DNA from: an uncultured Flavobacteriaceae bacterium
Lineage (GTDB): Bacteria; Bacteroidota; Bacteroidia; Flavobacteriales; Flavobacteriaceae
Assembly: GCA_947500445.1 (NCBI GenBank)
Contig: CANMSB010000027.1
Coordinates: 1-64,000 of the forward strand
Direction of reading: 5' to 3'
Length of the DNA stretch: 64,000 nucleotides
Made by a program: the position numbers and the translations under genes
In this document: in pieces, positions 32,266 to 43,883 of the stretch
Numbering within the stretch: the stretch's first letter is position 1
How the letters are laid out: each line of letters starts with the position of its first letter
The notes under the pieces: model-generated
Databases searched by the model: none
What the model was told of the DNA's origin: nothing
Seen by the model: only the letters and a program-made list of their open reading frames with translations

Positions 32266-32454
32266 ATGATAACGTATGTCAAAGAATCGATAGAGGAGTT
32301 GAAAAACAACGTTACGTTGCCTTCCAAAGCGGAATCTTCCAACCTTATGGTCGTAGTCGCGGTGTTCTCTATTTTGTTCGCATTGGCCACTTGGGGGGTC
32401 GATACCGTGTTGAGCAAAGTGATCAAGTTGTACTTTAATAACTTTTTAAACTAA
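32266..32454 (+). CDS. secE: Preprotein translocase subunit SecE
   Basis: A 62-residue subunit of the SecYEG channel with the amphipathic helix YVKESIEELKNNVTLPSK (4-21) and one membrane helix (LMVVVAVFSILFALATWGVDTVL, 27-49). This is the short single-helix form usual outside enterobacteria. It is 10 bp upstream of nusG, in the conserved secE-nusG-rplKAJL order. Confidence 0.95.
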   Translation: MITYVKESIEELKNNVTLPSKAESSNLMVVVAVFSILFALATWGVDTVLSKVIKLYFNNFLN

Positions 32455-32464
32455 ACGTATCCCT

Positions 32465-33016
32465 ATGTCAGAAGTATTGGAAAAGAAATGGTACGTGGTA
32501 AGGGCGGTAAGTGGCCAAGAGAATAAAATCAAGGGCTATATCGAAAGCGAAGTGGAGCGCCATGGCTTTTCGGATTATCTAGAAGAGGTTTTAGTGCCTA
32601 CCGAAAAGGTGATTCAGATACGTAACGGAAAAAAAATCAACAAGGAAAGGGTTTATTTTCCGGGATATATTATGATAAAGGCCAATTTGGCCGGTGAAAT
32701 GATACACATTATTCGGTCGATAACCAACGTTATTGGCTTCCTTGGGGAAACCAAAGGAGGAGATCCGGTACCGTTGCGAAAGCACGAGGTCAATCGAATG
32801 CTCGGTAAAGTGGATGAGTTGGCGGTAAATACCGACAGCGTGGCCATACCGTTCGTATTTGGCGAAACGGTAAAGGTGATCGACGGACCGTTCAACGGTT
32901 TTAACGGAACGGTTGAAAAAATCAATGAAGAAAAACGCAAACTCGAAGTTATGGTGAAAATTTTCGGAAGAAAAACACCATTGGAACTGAGTTATATGCA
33001 AGTAGAGAAAATTTAA
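32465..33016 (+). CDS. nusG: Transcription termination/antitermination factor NusG
   Basis: A 183-residue protein with the NGN domain (KKWYVVRAVSGQENKIKGYIE, residues 7-27; VYFPGYIMIKANL about 62-74) and a C-terminal KOW domain (GETVKVIDGPFNGFNGTVEKINEEKRKLEV). It binds RNA polymerase and links it to Rho and the ribosome. The length is normal, with no insertion of the type seen in some NusG paralogues such as UpxY. It sits between secE and rplK. Confidence 0.97.
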   Translation: MSEVLEKKWYVVRAVSGQENKIKGYIESEVERHGFSDYLEEVLVPTEKVIQIRNGKKINKERVYFPGYIMIKANLAGEMIHIIRSITNVIGFLGETKGGDPVPLRKHEVNRMLGKVDELAVNTDSVAIPFVFGETVKVIDGPFNGFNGTVEKINEEKRKLEVMVKIFGRKTPLELSYMQVEKI

Positions 33017-33079
33017 CAAGTGTTACATAAAAAGTTGTGTTGCTTCCATAAAAATGCAACTTCAATTTAAATTCAAACA

Positions 33080-33517
33080 ATGGCAAAAGAAGTAGGTAAA
33101 GTAGTTAAGCTACAAGTTAGGGGAGGTGCAGCGAATCCATCGCCACCGGTTGGACCCGCCTTAGGTGCTGCCGGTGTTAACATCATGGAATTCTGTAAGC
33201 AGTTCAACGCTAGGACGCAGGATAAACCAGGTAAGGTTTTACCAGTTGTTATCACCGTGTACAAAGACAAATCGTTCGATTTTGTCGTAAAAACACCTCC
33301 GGCGGCCGTGCAATTGATGGAAGCAGCTAAGATTAAAAAAGGATCTGGCGAACCTAACAGAGTTAAAAACGGGAACGTCACGTGGGATCAGGTCAAGGCA
33401 ATCGCTGAAGATAAAATGGCCGATCTAAATGCTTTTACCGTAGAATCCGCGATGAGTATGGTTGCGGGTACGGCAAGATCGATGGGATTAAAAATAGCAG
33501 GCAAGAGACCTTTTTAA
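33080..33517 (+). CDS. rplK: 50S ribosomal protein uL11
   Basis: A 145-residue protein with the uL11 N-terminal [21 protein letters not shown] and C-terminal rRNA-binding domain ending [11 protein letters not shown]. Part of the GTPase-associated centre. The 63-bp gap upstream holds a weak hairpin (GTTGC/GCAAC) that could be the L1-binding leader; that is a guess. Next gene rplA starts 19 bp on. Confidence 0.98.
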   Translation: MAKEVGKVVKLQVRGGAANPSPPVGPALGAAGVNIMEFCKQFNARTQDKPGKVLPVVITVYKDKSFDFVVKTPPAAVQLMEAAKIKKGSGEPNRVKNGNVTWDQVKAIAEDKMADLNAFTVESAMSMVAGTARSMGLKIAGKRPF

Positions 33518-33536
33518 AATCTTAAAAGAAATTTAA

Positions 33537-34226
33537 ATGGCAAAGTTAAGTAAGAAGCAAAAGGAAGCGCGCGCCAAAATAGAGAAAGACAAATTGTACT
33601 CTATTGACGAAGCCTCTGCTTTAGTAAAAGAGATTACCACGGCGAAATTTGATGCATCCGTTGACTTGGCGGTACGTTTGGGAGTAGATCCCAGAAAAGC
33701 GAACCAAATGGTAAGAGGTGTAGTTACCCTTCCCCATGGAACTGGAAAAGACGTAAAAGTTTTGGCATTGGTAACTCCTGACAAGGAAGCTGAAGCTACT
33801 GCCGCGGGTGCCGATTATGTGGGACTACAGGAGTATTTGGATAAGATCAAGGCAGGATGGACCGATGTGGATGTTATCATCACAATGCCCAGTGTAATGG
33901 GTAAGTTGGGACCTTTGGGCCGTGTTTTGGGACCAAGGGGTTTAATGCCCAACCCAAAGACCGGAACGGTAACTATGGACGTGGCCAAAGCGGTTACGGA
34001 GGTGAAGGCTGGTAAGATCGATTTCAAGGTAGATAAAACAGGTATCGTACACGCCGCTATAGGAAAGGTATCCTTTACACCGGAAAAGATTGCGGGCAAC
34101 GCAAAGGAATTGTTGGATACGTTGATGAAATTAAAGCCCGCGGCAGCAAAGGGAGTGTACATGAAAAGTGTTTTTATGTCCAGTACCATGAGTCCGAGTG
34201 TTCAACTAGACCCGAAAACGGCTTAA
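33537..34226 (+). CDS. rplA: 50S ribosomal protein uL1
   Basis: A 229-residue uL1 with conserved [20 protein letters not shown] (about 43-62), [34 protein letters not shown] (about 110-145) and the [13 protein letters not shown] block. It forms the L1 stalk at the E site and is the usual autogenous repressor of rplKA. The gene order is as in other bacteria. Confidence 0.98.
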   Translation: MAKLSKKQKEARAKIEKDKLYSIDEASALVKEITTAKFDASVDLAVRLGVDPRKANQMVRGVVTLPHGTGKDVKVLALVTPDKEAEATAAGADYVGLQEYLDKIKAGWTDVDVIITMPSVMGKLGPLGRVLGPRGLMPNPKTGTVTMDVAKAVTEVKAGKIDFKVDKTGIVHAAIGKVSFTPEKIAGNAKELLDTLMKLKPAAAKGVYMKSVFMSSTMSPSVQLDPKTA

Positions 34227-34252
34227 GCCGCCGGTAGTTTAAAATTGATATT

Positions 34253-34768
34253 ATGACAAGAGAAGAAAAAGCAACCGTTATACAAGATTTAACTGCGCAG
34301 CTGGCCGATAACGCTACCATTTATTTGGCGGACATTTCAGGTCTTGATGCCGGTACCACCTCCGATTTGAGAAGGGCGTGTTTTAAAGCCGATATCAAAT
34401 TGTCCGTGGTGAAAAACACCTTGTTGGCAAAAGCAATGGAGGCCTCCGAAAAAGAATTCGGGGAATTGCCCGAAGTATTGAGAGGAAATACTTCCCTAAT
34501 GTTTTCCGAAGTAGGAAACGGCCCCGCAAAGTTGATCAAGGCTTTTAGAAAGAAGTCGGATAAGCCTTTATTAAAAGGAGCTTTCGTTGAGGAAGCAGTA
34601 TATATCGGAGACGAAAACTTGGATACTTTGGTAAGTATCAAGTCCAAAGAGGAAATGATCGGAGAGATTATCGGATTATTACAGTCCCCGGCCAAAAACG
34701 TTATTTCTGGCTTGAAGTCAGGTGGTGGCAAATTGGCGGGCATCCTCAAAACGTTATCCGAACGATAA
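34253..34768 (+). CDS. rplJ: 50S ribosomal protein uL10
   Basis: A 171-residue uL10 with the rRNA-binding N-terminal domain (YLADISGLDAGTTSDLRRACFKADIKLSVVKNTL) and a C-terminal helix that anchors bL12 dimers. It starts 26 bp after rplA, too short a gap for the long L10 leader seen in E. coli. rplL follows 52 bp later. Confidence 0.97.
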   Translation: MTREEKATVIQDLTAQLADNATIYLADISGLDAGTTSDLRRACFKADIKLSVVKNTLLAKAMEASEKEFGELPEVLRGNTSLMFSEVGNGPAKLIKAFRKKSDKPLLKGAFVEEAVYIGDENLDTLVSIKSKEEMIGEIIGLLQSPAKNVISGLKSGGGKLAGILKTLSER

Positions 34769-34820
34769 AAACGCACGCACTAAAACAATTATATTTTAAA
34801 ATTTATTAAACGATAGAAAA

Positions 34821-35201
34821 ATGGCAGATTTAAAAGAATTCGCAGAACAGTTGGTGAACTTGACCGTAAAGGAAGTGAACGAGTTGGCCGACATCCTAAA
34901 AGACGAGTATGGTATCGAGCCTGCAGCAGCAGCAGTAGCTGTAGCAGCTGGTGGTGCCGGTGGAGACGCTGGTGAGGCCGCTGAGGAAAAGTCTGAATTT
35001 GACGTAATCCTTAAAGCAGCGGGAGGTTCCAAATTGGCAGTAGTTAAATTGGTAAAAGAATTGACAGGTCTTGGTTTGAAAGATGCCAAGGATATTGTTG
35101 ATAGCGCACCAAAAGCTGTTAAGGAAGCTGTTTCTAAAGACGAAGCAGAAGGTATCAAAAAATCATTGGAAGAAGCAGGAGCAGAAGTTGAGCTTAAATA
35201 A
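34821..35201 (+). CDS. rplL: 50S ribosomal protein bL12 (L7/L12)
   Basis: A 126-residue acidic stalk protein with N-terminal dimerisation helices, an Ala/Gly-rich hinge ([20 protein letters not shown], about 35-54) and the C-terminal factor-binding domain ([42 protein letters not shown]). The gene is followed by two hairpins before rpoB. Confidence 0.98.
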   Translation: MADLKEFAEQLVNLTVKEVNELADILKDEYGIEPAAAAVAVAAGGAGGDAGEAAEEKSEFDVILKAAGGSKLAVVKLVKELTGLGLKDAKDIVDSAPKAVKEAVSKDEAEGIKKSLEEAGAEVELK

Positions 35202-35217
35202 TAGCACCAACAGATGA

Positions 35218-35249
35218 CCCCGATTCCGACGCCTCGGAACGGGGGTTTT
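35218..35249 (+). terminator. Partial terminator/attenuator between rplL and rpoB
   Basis: CCCCG-A-TTCCGA (35218-35229), loop CGCC, TCGGAA-CGGGG (35234-35244), then GTTTT. An 11-bp stem with a bulged A and a short U-tract. It would lower rpoBC transcription relative to the ribosomal genes. Confidence 0.65.
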
Positions 35250-35283
35250 AGGTCTTTCCCCACCGCTTGGTGGGGCTGGACCT
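35250..35283 (+). promoter_or_regulatory. Second hairpin in the rplL-rpoB gap
   Basis: Outer arms AGGTC / GACCT and inner arms CCCCACC / GGTGGGG around loop GCTT, separated by small internal bulges. There is no U-tract. It may be an RNA-processing site or may modulate the terminator just before it. Confidence 0.55.
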
Positions 35284-35356
35284 AAACCATTTTATACACA
35301 CCGTATATGAAGGGATATACGACCATTAATATTCACGATCAAAATTTTATCCATAG

Positions 35357-38300
35357 ATGTTAACTCAACAGACTCAGAGAATAAATTTTGCATCCGCTAA
35401 GAACACACCGGAATATCCGGACTTCTTGGACATTCAGATCAAATCGTTTCAAGACTTTTTCCAGCTGGAAACGAAATCTGACGAAAGGGGCAATGAAGGA
35501 TTGTACAACACCTTTATGGAAAACTTCCCGATAACTGATACCAGAAATCAGTTCGTATTGGAGTTTCTCGATTACTTTATAGATCCACCGCGATATTCCA
35601 TTCAAGAATGTATCGAAAGGGGGCTTACGTATAGCGTTCCGCTTAAGGCTAGGTTGAAATTGTACTGTACCGATGAGGAGCACGAAGATTTCGAGACCAT
35701 AGTACAGGACGTATATTTGGGAACCATCCCGTATATGACGCCTAGCGGTACCTTTGTAATCAACGGGGCCGAGCGTGTGGTGGTGTCACAGTTACACCGT
35801 TCACCAGGGGTGTTCTTCGGACAATCGTTCCACGCAAACGGAACAAAATTGTACTCCGCAAGGGTAATTCCGTTCAAAGGGTCATGGATCGAATTTGCTA
35901 CCGATATCAATGGCGTAATGTACGCTTACATCGATAGAAAGAAAAAATTACCGGTTACTACCTTGTTCCGTGCCATTGGTTTTGAGCGCGATAAGGATAT
36001 TTTGGAAATCTTTGACCTTTCCGAGGAAATAAAGGTATCCAATGCCGGACTTAAAAAAGTATTGGGCCGTAAGTTGGCCGCTCGTGTATTGAATACTTGG
36101 CATGAGGATTTTGTTGATGAAGATACCGGTGAGGTGGTATCCATCGAAAGAAACGAAATTGTATTGGATCGTGATACGGTTTTGGATAAGGAGCACATCG
36201 CAGAAATTATCGATGCCGATGTGAAGACCATTCTTTTGCACAAAGAGAACAATGCCCAAAGTGATTATGCCATTATCCATAACACTTTGCAAAAAGACCC
36301 TACGAATTCTGAGAAAGAGGCCGTAGAGCACATTTACCGTCAGCTTCGGAATGCCGAGCCGCCCGATGAGGAAACGGCCCGTGGTATTATCGATAAGCTT
36401 TTCTTCTCGGACCAACGGTACAACCTTGGTGAAGTAGGTCGGTATCGAATGAACAAAAAATTAGGGTTGGATATTGGAATGGACAAGCAGGTCTTGACCA
36501 AGGAAGATATCATTACCATCATCAAATACCTGATCGAACTGATCAATTCCAAAGCGGAAATCGATGATATCGATCACCTTTCCAATCGTCGTGTAAGAAC
36601 CGTTGGAGAGCAGTTGTCATCCCAATTCGGTGTGGGACTTGCCCGTATGGCGAGAACCATTCGCGAGCGTATGAACGTGAGGGACAACGAGGTATTTACC
36701 CCGATTGACTTGATCAACGCGAAGACCTTGTCTTCCGTGATCAACTCCTTCTTTGGTACCAACCAGTTATCCCAGTTTATGGATCAAACGAATCCATTGG
36801 CCGAGATTACGCACAAAAGAAGATTATCGGCACTTGGGCCTGGCGGACTCTCACGGGAACGCGCAGGATTTGAGGTTCGTGACGTACACTATACCCACTA
36901 TGGTAGATTGTGTCCCATTGAAACTCCCGAAGGTCCGAATATTGGTCTGATTTCCTCCCTTTCGGTTTTCGCCAAGGTGAATCCTATGGGCTTCTTGGAA
37001 ACGCCTTATCGGGAAGTTTCCGATGGTAAGGTAAATACCAAGGAATTCCGCTATTTGAGTGCGGAAGAGGAAGAGGGAATGAAAATCGCCCAGGCGAACA
37101 TTCCTTTGAAAGATAATGGAACTATCGATAGTGATAAGGTCATTGCACGTGAAGAAGGGGATTTCCCGGTAGTAGATCCGAAAGAGATCAACTATACCGA
37201 TGTGGCACCGAACCAAATTGCTTCGATATCCGCATCCCTGATTCCGTTTTTGGAGCATGATGATGCGAACCGTGCACTGATGGGCTCGAACATGATGCGC
37301 CAGGCGGTACCATTGTTGAAGCCACAATCCCCGATCGTGGGAACGGGCTTGGAACGTCAGGTAGCTTCCGATTCCAGGGTATTGATCAATGCCGAAGGCG
37401 ACGGTACCATAGAGTACGTCGATTCGCAGAAGATTACCATCAAGTACCATCGTACCGATGCGGAACGGATGGTAAGTTTTGATGAGGATTCCAAAACCTA
37501 TCAGTTGGTCAAGTTCAGAAAGACCAACCAAGGAACCAGTATCAACCTAAAACCTATCGTGCAAAAAGGCGATAAGGTCAAAAAAGGTCAGGTGCTTTGT
37601 GAAGGATATGCCACCGAAAAAGGCGAATTGGCCTTGGGTAGAAACCTTACGGTTGCCTTCATGCCTTGGAAAGGATATAACTTTGAGGATGCCATCGTGA
37701 TTTCCGAAAAAGTGGTACGGGAAGATATTTTCACCTCTATCCATGTAGACGAGTACTCCCTTGAAGTGAGGGATACTAAATTGGGAGCGGAAGAGTTGAC
37801 GCATGATATCCCTAACGTATCCGAAGAAGCCACCAAGGATTTGGACGAACACGGTATGATCCGTATCGGTGCCGAAGTGAAACCTGGTGATATTCTGATC
37901 GGAAAAATTACACCAAAAGGAGAATCTGATCCTACTCCGGAAGAAAAACTATTACGCGCCATATTTGGTGATAAGGCCGGTGATGTGAAGGATGCCTCGT
38001 TAAAGGCACCACCATCGTTGAACGGGGTCGTCATCGATAAGAAGTTGTTCTCAAGATCTATTAAGGATAAGCGAAAGCGTTCCGAGGACAAAGACGCCAT
38101 CAACCGTTTGGAGTTGGAGTACGAAGTGAAGTTCGAAGAACTGAAGGACGTACTGGTAGAAAAGTTGTTTGCATTGATCAATGGCAAAACTTCTCAAGGT
38201 GTATTGAACGATTTGGGAGAAGAAGTGCTTCCAAAAGGAAAGAAGTATACCATGAAGATGCTGAACTCAGTGGACGATTTTGCCCATTTGGTCGGCGGAA

Positions 38301-39166
38301 GTTGGACTACCGATAAAGACACCAATGCATCCGTAGCGGATCTATTGCACAACTATAAGATCAAGTTGAACGATCTTCAAGGAAACCTTCGAAGGGATAA
38401 ATTCACCATATCGGTGGGAGACGAACTTCCTGCAGGTATCATGAAGTTGGCGAAGGTTTACATCGCTAAAAAACGAAAGTTGAAAGTAGGTGATAAAATG
38501 GCGGGCCGTCACGGGAACAAAGGTATCGTTTCCCGTATCGTACGTCAGGAAGACATGCCTTTCCTTGAGGACGGTACACCTGTAGACATTGTTTTGAACC
38601 CTCTTGGGGTACCATCACGTATGAATATCGGTCAGATTTATGAGACCGTATTGGGATGGGCCGGACTTAAATTGGGTAAAAAATATGCTACTCCAATTTT
38701 TGATGGAGCTACCTTGGAAGAGATCAATACCTATACCGATGAAGCGGGCATACCGCGATTTGGACATACCTATCTCTATGATGGTGGTACCGGTCAGCGT
38801 TTTGACCAACCGGCAACGGTAGGGGTCATCTACATGCTGAAACTAGGACATATGGTAGATGATAAAATGCACGCACGTTCCATAGGACCATACTCTTTGA
38901 TCACGCAGCAACCGTTGGGTGGTAAAGCACAGTTCGGTGGTCAGCGATTTGGGGAAATGGAAGTTTGGGCCCTGGAAGCATATGGAGCCTCCGCTACCTT
39001 ACGTGAGATATTGACGGTGAAGTCCGATGACGTGGTCGGAAGGGCAAAAACCTACGAATCGATCGTTAAGGGCGAAACAATGCCGGAACCTGGTTTACCA
39101 GAATCTTTCAATGTATTGATGCACGAACTCAAAGGTTTGGGCTTGGACATTCGATTGGAAGAATAG
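35357..39166 (+). CDS. rpoB: RNA polymerase beta subunit
   Basis: A 1269-residue beta subunit, normal for Bacteroidota. The rifampicin-binding cluster is visible as [34 protein letters not shown] (about 450-485), with the wild-type-like Gln, Asp, His and Ser residues. Other core motifs are RPQTP-type GPNIGLI, the active-site [10 protein letters not shown] and the C-terminal [24 protein letters not shown]. The start is an ATG 155 bp after rplL. It is followed 34 bp later by rpoC. Confidence 0.99.
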   Translation: MLTQQTQRINFASAKNTPEYPDFLDIQIKSFQDFFQLETKSDERGNEGLYNTFMENFPITDTRNQFVLEFLDYFIDPPRYSIQECIERGLTYSVPLKARLKLYCTDEEHEDFETIVQDVYLGTIPYMTPSGTFVINGAERVVVSQLHRSPGVFFGQSFHANGTKLYSARVIPFKGSWIEFATDINGVMYAYIDRKKKLPVTTLFRAIGFERDKDILEIFDLSEEIKVSNAGLKKVLGRKLAARVLNTWHEDFVDEDTGEVVSIERNEIVLDRDTVLDKEHIAEIIDADVKTILLHKENNAQSDYAIIHNTLQKDPTNSEKEAVEHIYRQLRNAEPPDEETARGIIDKLFFSDQRYNLGEVGRYRMNKKLGLDIGMDKQVLTKEDIITIIKYLIELINSKAEIDDIDHLSNRRVRTVGEQLSSQFGVGLARMARTIRERMNVRDNEVFTPIDLINAKTLSSVINSFFGTNQLSQFMDQTNPLAEITHKRRLSALGPGGLSRERAGFEVRDVHYTHYGRLCPIETPEGPNIGLISSLSVFAKVNPMGFLETPYREVSDGKVNTKEFRYLSAEEEEGMKIAQANIPLKDNGTIDSDKVIAREEGDFPVVDPKEINYTDVAPNQIASISASLIPFLEHDDANRALMGSNMMRQAVPLLKPQSPIVGTGLERQVASDSRVLINAEGDGTIEYVDSQKITIKYHRTDAERMVSFDEDSKTYQLVKFRKTNQGTSINLKPIVQKGDKVKKGQVLCEGYATEKGELALGRNLTVAFMPWKGYNFEDAIVISEKVVREDIFTSIHVDEYSLEVRDTKLGAEELTHDIPNVSEEATKDLDEHGMIRIGAEVKPGDILIGKITPKGESDPTPEEKLLRAIFGDKAGDVKDASLKAPPSLNGVVIDKKLFSRSIKDKRKRSEDKDAINRLELEYEVKFEELKDVLVEKLFALINGKTSQGVLNDLGEEVLPKGKKYTMKMLNSVDDFAHLVGGSWTTDKDTNASVADLLHNYKIKLNDLQGNLRRDKFTISVGDELPAGIMKLAKVYIAKKRKLKVGDKMAGRHGNKGIVSRIVRQEDMPFLEDGTPVDIVLNPLGVPSRMNIGQIYETVLGWAGLKLGKKYATPIFDGATLEEINTYTDEAGIPRFGHTYLYDGGTGQRFDQPATVGVIYMLKLGHMVDDKMHARSIGPYSLITQQPLGGKAQFGGQRFGEMEVWALEAYGASATLREILTVKSDDVVGRAKTYESIVKGETMPEPGLPESFNVLMHELKGLGLDIRLEE

Positions 39167-39200
39167 GAATTACACTGTATAATTTAGAGTACCATATAAA

Positions 39201-42200
39201 ATGGCTAGAATAAACGATAATACACCACAAAAAAGGTTCAATAAAATTTCCATTGGCTTGGCCTCTCCAGAATCCATTTTGGCAGAGTCAAGAGGGGAAG
39301 TTTTAAAACCTGAGACGATAAATTATAGAACCCACAAACCAGAGCGTGACGGGTTGTTCTGCGAGCGTATCTTTGGTCCCGTAAAGGACTATGAGTGCGC
39401 CTGTGGAAAATACAAACGAATTCGTTACCGCGGAATTGTTTGTGACCGCTGTGGGGTAGAGGTTACGGAGAAAAAAGTACGTAGAGATCGCGTGGGTCAC
39501 ATCAACTTGGTAGTACCGGTAGCGCACATCTGGTATTTCCGTTCCTTACCGAACAAAATCGGGTACCTTTTGGGACTTCCGTCCAAGAAATTGGACATGA
39601 TCATCTATTACGAAAGGTATGTCGTGATCCAACCAGGGGTGGCCCAGGGAGTCGACGGCGAGGAAATCAATAAAATGGATTTCCTTACCGAAGAGGAATA
39701 TTTGAACATCTTGGAATCGATTCCAGCAGAGAACCAATATCTGGAAGATTCCGATCCCAACAAGTTTATCGCTAAAATGGGAGCGGAATGTTTGATCGAC
39801 CTGTTGGCCAGAATCGATTTAAAGCAGTTGTCCTACGACCTTCGTCATAAAGCAAACACCGAAACTTCCAAACAAAGGAAGACCGAAGCCCTAAAAAGAC
39901 TTCAGGTAGTGGAGGCGCTGCGCGAATCACAGGACAACAGGGAAAACAATCCCGAGTGGATGATCATGAAAGTGATCCCAGTTATTCCACCGGAATTGCG
40001 TCCTTTGGTTCCATTGGATGGTGGCCGTTTTGCAACCTCCGATTTGAACGACCTGTACAGAAGGGTCATCATACGGAACAATCGTTTGAAGCGATTGGTG
40101 GAGATCAAGGCGCCAGAAGTAATTCTTCGAAACGAAAAACGGATGCTTCAGGAAGCTGTGGATTCGTTGTTCGATAACACCAGAAAAGCTTCTGCAGTAA
40201 AAACGGAATCGAACCGACCCCTAAAATCGCTTTCGGATTCCCTAAAAGGAAAGCAAGGACGTTTTCGTCAAAACCTTTTGGGAAAACGTGTGGATTATTC
40301 GGCACGTTCGGTAATCGTCGTTGGTCCCGAAATGAGCTTGTACGAGTGTGGTCTTCCAAAAGATATGGCGGCCGAACTCTATAAGCCTTTCGTAATCAGA
40401 AAACTGATCGAACGCGGAATCGTGAAAACGGTAAAATCCGCAAAGAAAATTATAGACAAGAAAGAGCCCGTTGTTTGGGATATCCTTGAAAATGTGTTGA
40501 AGGGACATCCAGTGTTGTTGAACAGGGCCCCTACTTTGCACCGTTTGGGAATTCAGGCGTTTCAGCCAAAATTGATCGAAGGTAAGGCAATACGTTTGCA
40601 CCCCTTGGTCTGTACGGCCTTTAACGCGGATTTTGATGGTGACCAAATGGCGGTACACCTTCCATTGGGGCCAGAGGCCATTTTGGAAGCACAACTGTTG
40701 ATGTTAGCGTCCCACAACATACTGAACCCTGCGAACGGATCGCCGATTACGGTACCTTCCCAGGATATGGTTTTGGGGCTATACTATATGACCAAGGAAC
40801 GAAAGTCTACCAAGGAAGTTCCTATTAAGGGAGAAGGACTTACCTTCTATTCCTTCGAAGAGGTAGTCATTGCCTTCAATGAGGGCATGCTCGATCTGAA
40901 CGCAGGTATAAAAGTACGTGCAAAGGATTTCAACGAAGAAGGCGCATTGGTGAACCAGATCATTCCTACCACGGTAGGTAGGGTATTGTTCAACCAAGTA
41001 GTTCCGGAAGCCGCGGGATATGTAAACTCCGTACTGAACAAAAAAGCCTTAAGGGACATCATCGGCCGTATTTTAGCGGTTACCGATGTACCGACCACGG
41101 CCGCGTTCTTGGATAAGATCAAGACCATGGGATACGAGTTTGCCTTTAAAGGTGGCTTGTCCTTTAGTCTCGGCGATATTATCATTCCTCAGGAAAAGCA
41201 CGATATGATCGACGATGCCAATGGCCAGGTCGATGGTATTATGGCGAACTATAACATGGGATTGATTACCAATAACGAACGCTATAACCAGGTTATCGAT
41301 GTATGGACTTCAACGAACGTAATGTTGACCGATTTGGCCATGAAACGTATCCGTGAAGACCAGCAAGGGTTCAACTCCGTGTACATGATGCTTGATTCCG
41401 GTGCAAGGGGTTCCAAGGAACAGATCCGTCAGCTGACCGGTATGCGTGGATTGATGGCGAAACCAAAGAAATCGACCGCCGGTGGTGGGGAGATTATTGA
41501 AAACCCCATCCTTTCCAACTTTAAGGAAGGGTTATCGATCTTGGAATACTTTATATCAACGCACGGTGCGCGTAAAGGATTGGCGGATACCGCTTTGAAA
41601 ACGGCCGATGCAGGATACCTTACCCGTCGTTTGGTCGATGTTTCCCAAGATGTTATTATTAACATCGAAGATTGCGAAACCCTAAGAGGTGTGGAAGTCG
41701 CTCCGTTGAAAAAGAACGAAGAAATCGTGGAGTCGCTCGGAGAGCGCATTTTAGGACGTGTCTCTTTAAATGATGTGTACAATCCCTTGAACGAGGAATT
41801 GTTGCTGAGCGCGGGACAGGAAATTATGGAGGCCGATGTAAAACGTGTGGAAGCTTCTCCTATCGAGAAAATTGAAGTACGTTCCGCTTTAACCTGTGAA
41901 GCACCAAAGGGAATATGTGCAAAATGCTACGGGCGAAACCTTTCTACCAATAAAATGGTACAGCGAGGGGAAGCTGTTGGTGTTGTTGCGGCACAATCGA
42001 TCGGTGAACCGGGAACGCAGTTGACCTTGCGTACGTTCCACGTGGGCGGTATTGCAGGAAATATTTCCGAAGAAAACAAACTGGTAGCGAAATTTGCCGG
42101 GGTAGCGGAAATCGAAGATCTGCGAACCGTTAAAGGAGAAGATTCCGAAGGGAACGCCGCCGAAATCGTAATTTCAAGAACATCGGAAATTAAGATCGTA

Positions 42201-43499
42201 GATGCCAAAACGGGTATCACCTTAAGTACCAATAACATTCCTTACGGTTCTCAATTGTTTATTAAGAACGGAGCCAAAATAGATAAAGACACGACTATTT
42301 GTTCGTGGGATCCTTATAACGGGGTCATCGTATCCGAATTTCCGGGTAAGATCGCCTACGAGAATATCGAGCAAGGGGTCACGTACCAAGTGGAAATTGA
42401 CGAACAGACAGGATTCCAAGAAAAAGTAATCTCGGAATCAAGGAACAAAAAACTCATCCCTACGCTTTTGATCAAAAATGCGAAGGACGAGGTATTGCGT
42501 TCCTATAACCTACCGGTAGGTTCCCATATCATGGTCGACGACGGTGATAAGATCAAGGAAGGTAAAACTTTGGTCAAGATACCACGTAAGTCTGCCAAAG
42601 CAGGGGATATTACGGGTGGTCTTCCAAGGGTGACCGAGCTATTTGAAGCGCGAAACCCTTCGAACCCTGCGGTAGTATCCGAAATTGATGGAGTTGTTTC
42701 TTTTGGTAAGATTAAACGTGGAAACCGTGAGATCATTATCGAATCGAAATTGGGCGAGGTCAAAAAATACCTGGTCAAATTGTCCAATCAAATTTTGGTA
42801 CAAGAGAACGATTATGTAAGGGCCGGAATGCCATTATCGGACGGTTCGGTAACACCGGAGGATATTCTTTCGATAAAAGGACCTTCCGCGGTACAACAAT
42901 ACCTAGTTAACGAAGTACAGGAAGTATACCGTTTGCAAGGGGTGAAGATCAACGACAAGCATTTTGAGGTCGTTGTACGTCAGATGATGCGTAAAGTAAG
43001 GATCCAAGATCCGGGTGATACTATATTCTTAGAAAACCAATTGGTCCATAAAGATGATTTTATTAACGAAAATGATGGTATTTTCGGGAAGAAGGTCGTT
43101 ATGGAAGCAGGGGAATCGGAAAATCTAAAGGCCGGTATGATCACTACCGTACGCGAATTGCGCGATGAAAATTCCATATTGAAGCGTGCCGATAAGGCAC
43201 TTGTTACGGCAAGGGACGCGGTAGCCGCTACGGCAACGCCGATTTTGCAAGGAATTACAAGGGCCTCGTTACAAACGAAGTCTTTCATCTCCGCAGCATC
43301 GTTCCAGGAAACGACCAAGGTACTTAACGAAGCCGCCGTCAGCGGAAAAGTGGATAGCTTGGAAGGATTAAAGGAAAATGTTATCGTCGGACATCGAATT
43401 CCAGCAGGTACCGGAATGCGCGATTATGAGAACATCATCGTAGGTTCGAAAGAAGAGTACGATGAAATTATGGCCCGAAAGGAAGCCTTGAAATTTTAA
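39201..43499 (+). CDS. rpoC: RNA polymerase beta' subunit
   Basis: A 1432-residue beta' subunit. The N-terminal zinc ribbon ([25 protein letters not shown]), the catalytic Mg-binding NADFDGDQM, the bridge-helix region [22 protein letters not shown] and the trigger loop are present. So is the second zinc site ([15 protein letters not shown] with the upstream cysteine in the IEDCETLRG segment). It is a single unsplit gene. A strong terminator follows at 43516-43546. Confidence 0.99.
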   Translation: MARINDNTPQKRFNKISIGLASPESILAESRGEVLKPETINYRTHKPERDGLFCERIFGPVKDYECACGKYKRIRYRGIVCDRCGVEVTEKKVRRDRVGHINLVVPVAHIWYFRSLPNKIGYLLGLPSKKLDMIIYYERYVVIQPGVAQGVDGEEINKMDFLTEEEYLNILESIPAENQYLEDSDPNKFIAKMGAECLIDLLARIDLKQLSYDLRHKANTETSKQRKTEALKRLQVVEALRESQDNRENNPEWMIMKVIPVIPPELRPLVPLDGGRFATSDLNDLYRRVIIRNNRLKRLVEIKAPEVILRNEKRMLQEAVDSLFDNTRKASAVKTESNRPLKSLSDSLKGKQGRFRQNLLGKRVDYSARSVIVVGPEMSLYECGLPKDMAAELYKPFVIRKLIERGIVKTVKSAKKIIDKKEPVVWDILENVLKGHPVLLNRAPTLHRLGIQAFQPKLIEGKAIRLHPLVCTAFNADFDGDQMAVHLPLGPEAILEAQLLMLASHNILNPANGSPITVPSQDMVLGLYYMTKERKSTKEVPIKGEGLTFYSFEEVVIAFNEGMLDLNAGIKVRAKDFNEEGALVNQIIPTTVGRVLFNQVVPEAAGYVNSVLNKKALRDIIGRILAVTDVPTTAAFLDKIKTMGYEFAFKGGLSFSLGDIIIPQEKHDMIDDANGQVDGIMANYNMGLITNNERYNQVIDVWTSTNVMLTDLAMKRIREDQQGFNSVYMMLDSGARGSKEQIRQLTGMRGLMAKPKKSTAGGGEIIENPILSNFKEGLSILEYFISTHGARKGLADTALKTADAGYLTRRLVDVSQDVIINIEDCETLRGVEVAPLKKNEEIVESLGERILGRVSLNDVYNPLNEELLLSAGQEIMEADVKRVEASPIEKIEVRSALTCEAPKGICAKCYGRNLSTNKMVQRGEAVGVVAAQSIGEPGTQLTLRTFHVGGIAGNISEENKLVAKFAGVAEIEDLRTVKGEDSEGNAAEIVISRTSEIKIVDAKTGITLSTNNIPYGSQLFIKNGAKIDKDTTICSWDPYNGVIVSEFPGKIAYENIEQGVTYQVEIDEQTGFQEKVISESRNKKLIPTLLIKNAKDEVLRSYNLPVGSHIMVDDGDKIKEGKTLVKIPRKSAKAGDITGGLPRVTELFEARNPSNPAVVSEIDGVVSFGKIKRGNREIIIESKLGEVKKYLVKLSNQILVQENDYVRAGMPLSDGSVTPEDILSIKGPSAVQQYLVNEVQEVYRLQGVKINDKHFEVVVRQMMRKVRIQDPGDTIFLENQLVHKDDFINENDGIFGKKVVMEAGESENLKAGMITTVRELRDENSILKRADKALVTARDAVAATATPILQGITRASLQTKSFISAASFQETTKVLNEAAVSGKVDSLEGLKENVIVGHRIPAGTGMRDYENIIVGSKEEYDEIMARKEALKF

Positions 43500-43515
43500 T
43501 GTAAATAGGAAATGG

Positions 43516-43546
43516 ACCCCTGATCTTGTATCAGGGGTTTTTTTTT
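43516..43546 (+). terminator. Intrinsic terminator after rpoC
   Basis: ACCCCTGAT (43516-43524), loop CTTGT, ATCAGGGGT (43530-43538) and a run of nine T. It closes the secE-rpoC transcription unit. Confidence 0.95.
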
Positions 43547-43564
43547 GAAAAATAGTTTGGAACC

Positions 43565-43876
43565 ATGAGCGAGAAAGAACAAAAACAAAAGCAGATCAAT
43601 ATCGAGTTGGACGAAAAAACGGCCGAGGGCACCTATTCCAATTTGGCGATAATCAACCACTCCGTTTCAGAGTTTGTTGTCGATTTCATTAGCATGATGC
43701 CCGGTGCCCCCAAAGCGAAAGTAAAGAGTCGGATCGTACTCACGCCCCAACACGCCAAAAAGTTTTTGAAGGCCCTTAGCGATAATGTAAACCGTTTTGA
43801 GAAGGCGCACGGAACCATAAAAGATTATGAACAGCCTTCGATACCCTTAAATTTTGGTCCAACAGGCGAAGCTTGA
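43565..43876 (+). CDS. DUF3467 domain-containing protein
   Basis: A 103-residue protein matching the DUF3467 family: QINIELDEKTAEGTYSNLAIINHSVSEFVVDFISMMPG and RIVLTPQHAKKFLKALSDNV. The family lies downstream of rpoC in many Bacteroidota, but its function is unknown. The rpoC terminator lies between, so expression needs either read-through or a promoter in the 18 bp after the U-tract (a partial match, ATAGTTTG, is present). It ends 8 bp from the convergent prfC gene. Confidence 0.9.
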   Translation: MSEKEQKQKQINIELDEKTAEGTYSNLAIINHSVSEFVVDFISMMPGAPKAKVKSRIVLTPQHAKKFLKALSDNVNRFEKAHGTIKDYEQPSIPLNFGPTGEA

Positions 43877-43883
43877 TCCGAAA

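Noticed and set aside
33017-33079. Ribosomal-protein leader RNA before rplK
   Set aside because: Only a 5-bp stem with a 12-nt loop can be drawn; too weak to call without covariation.
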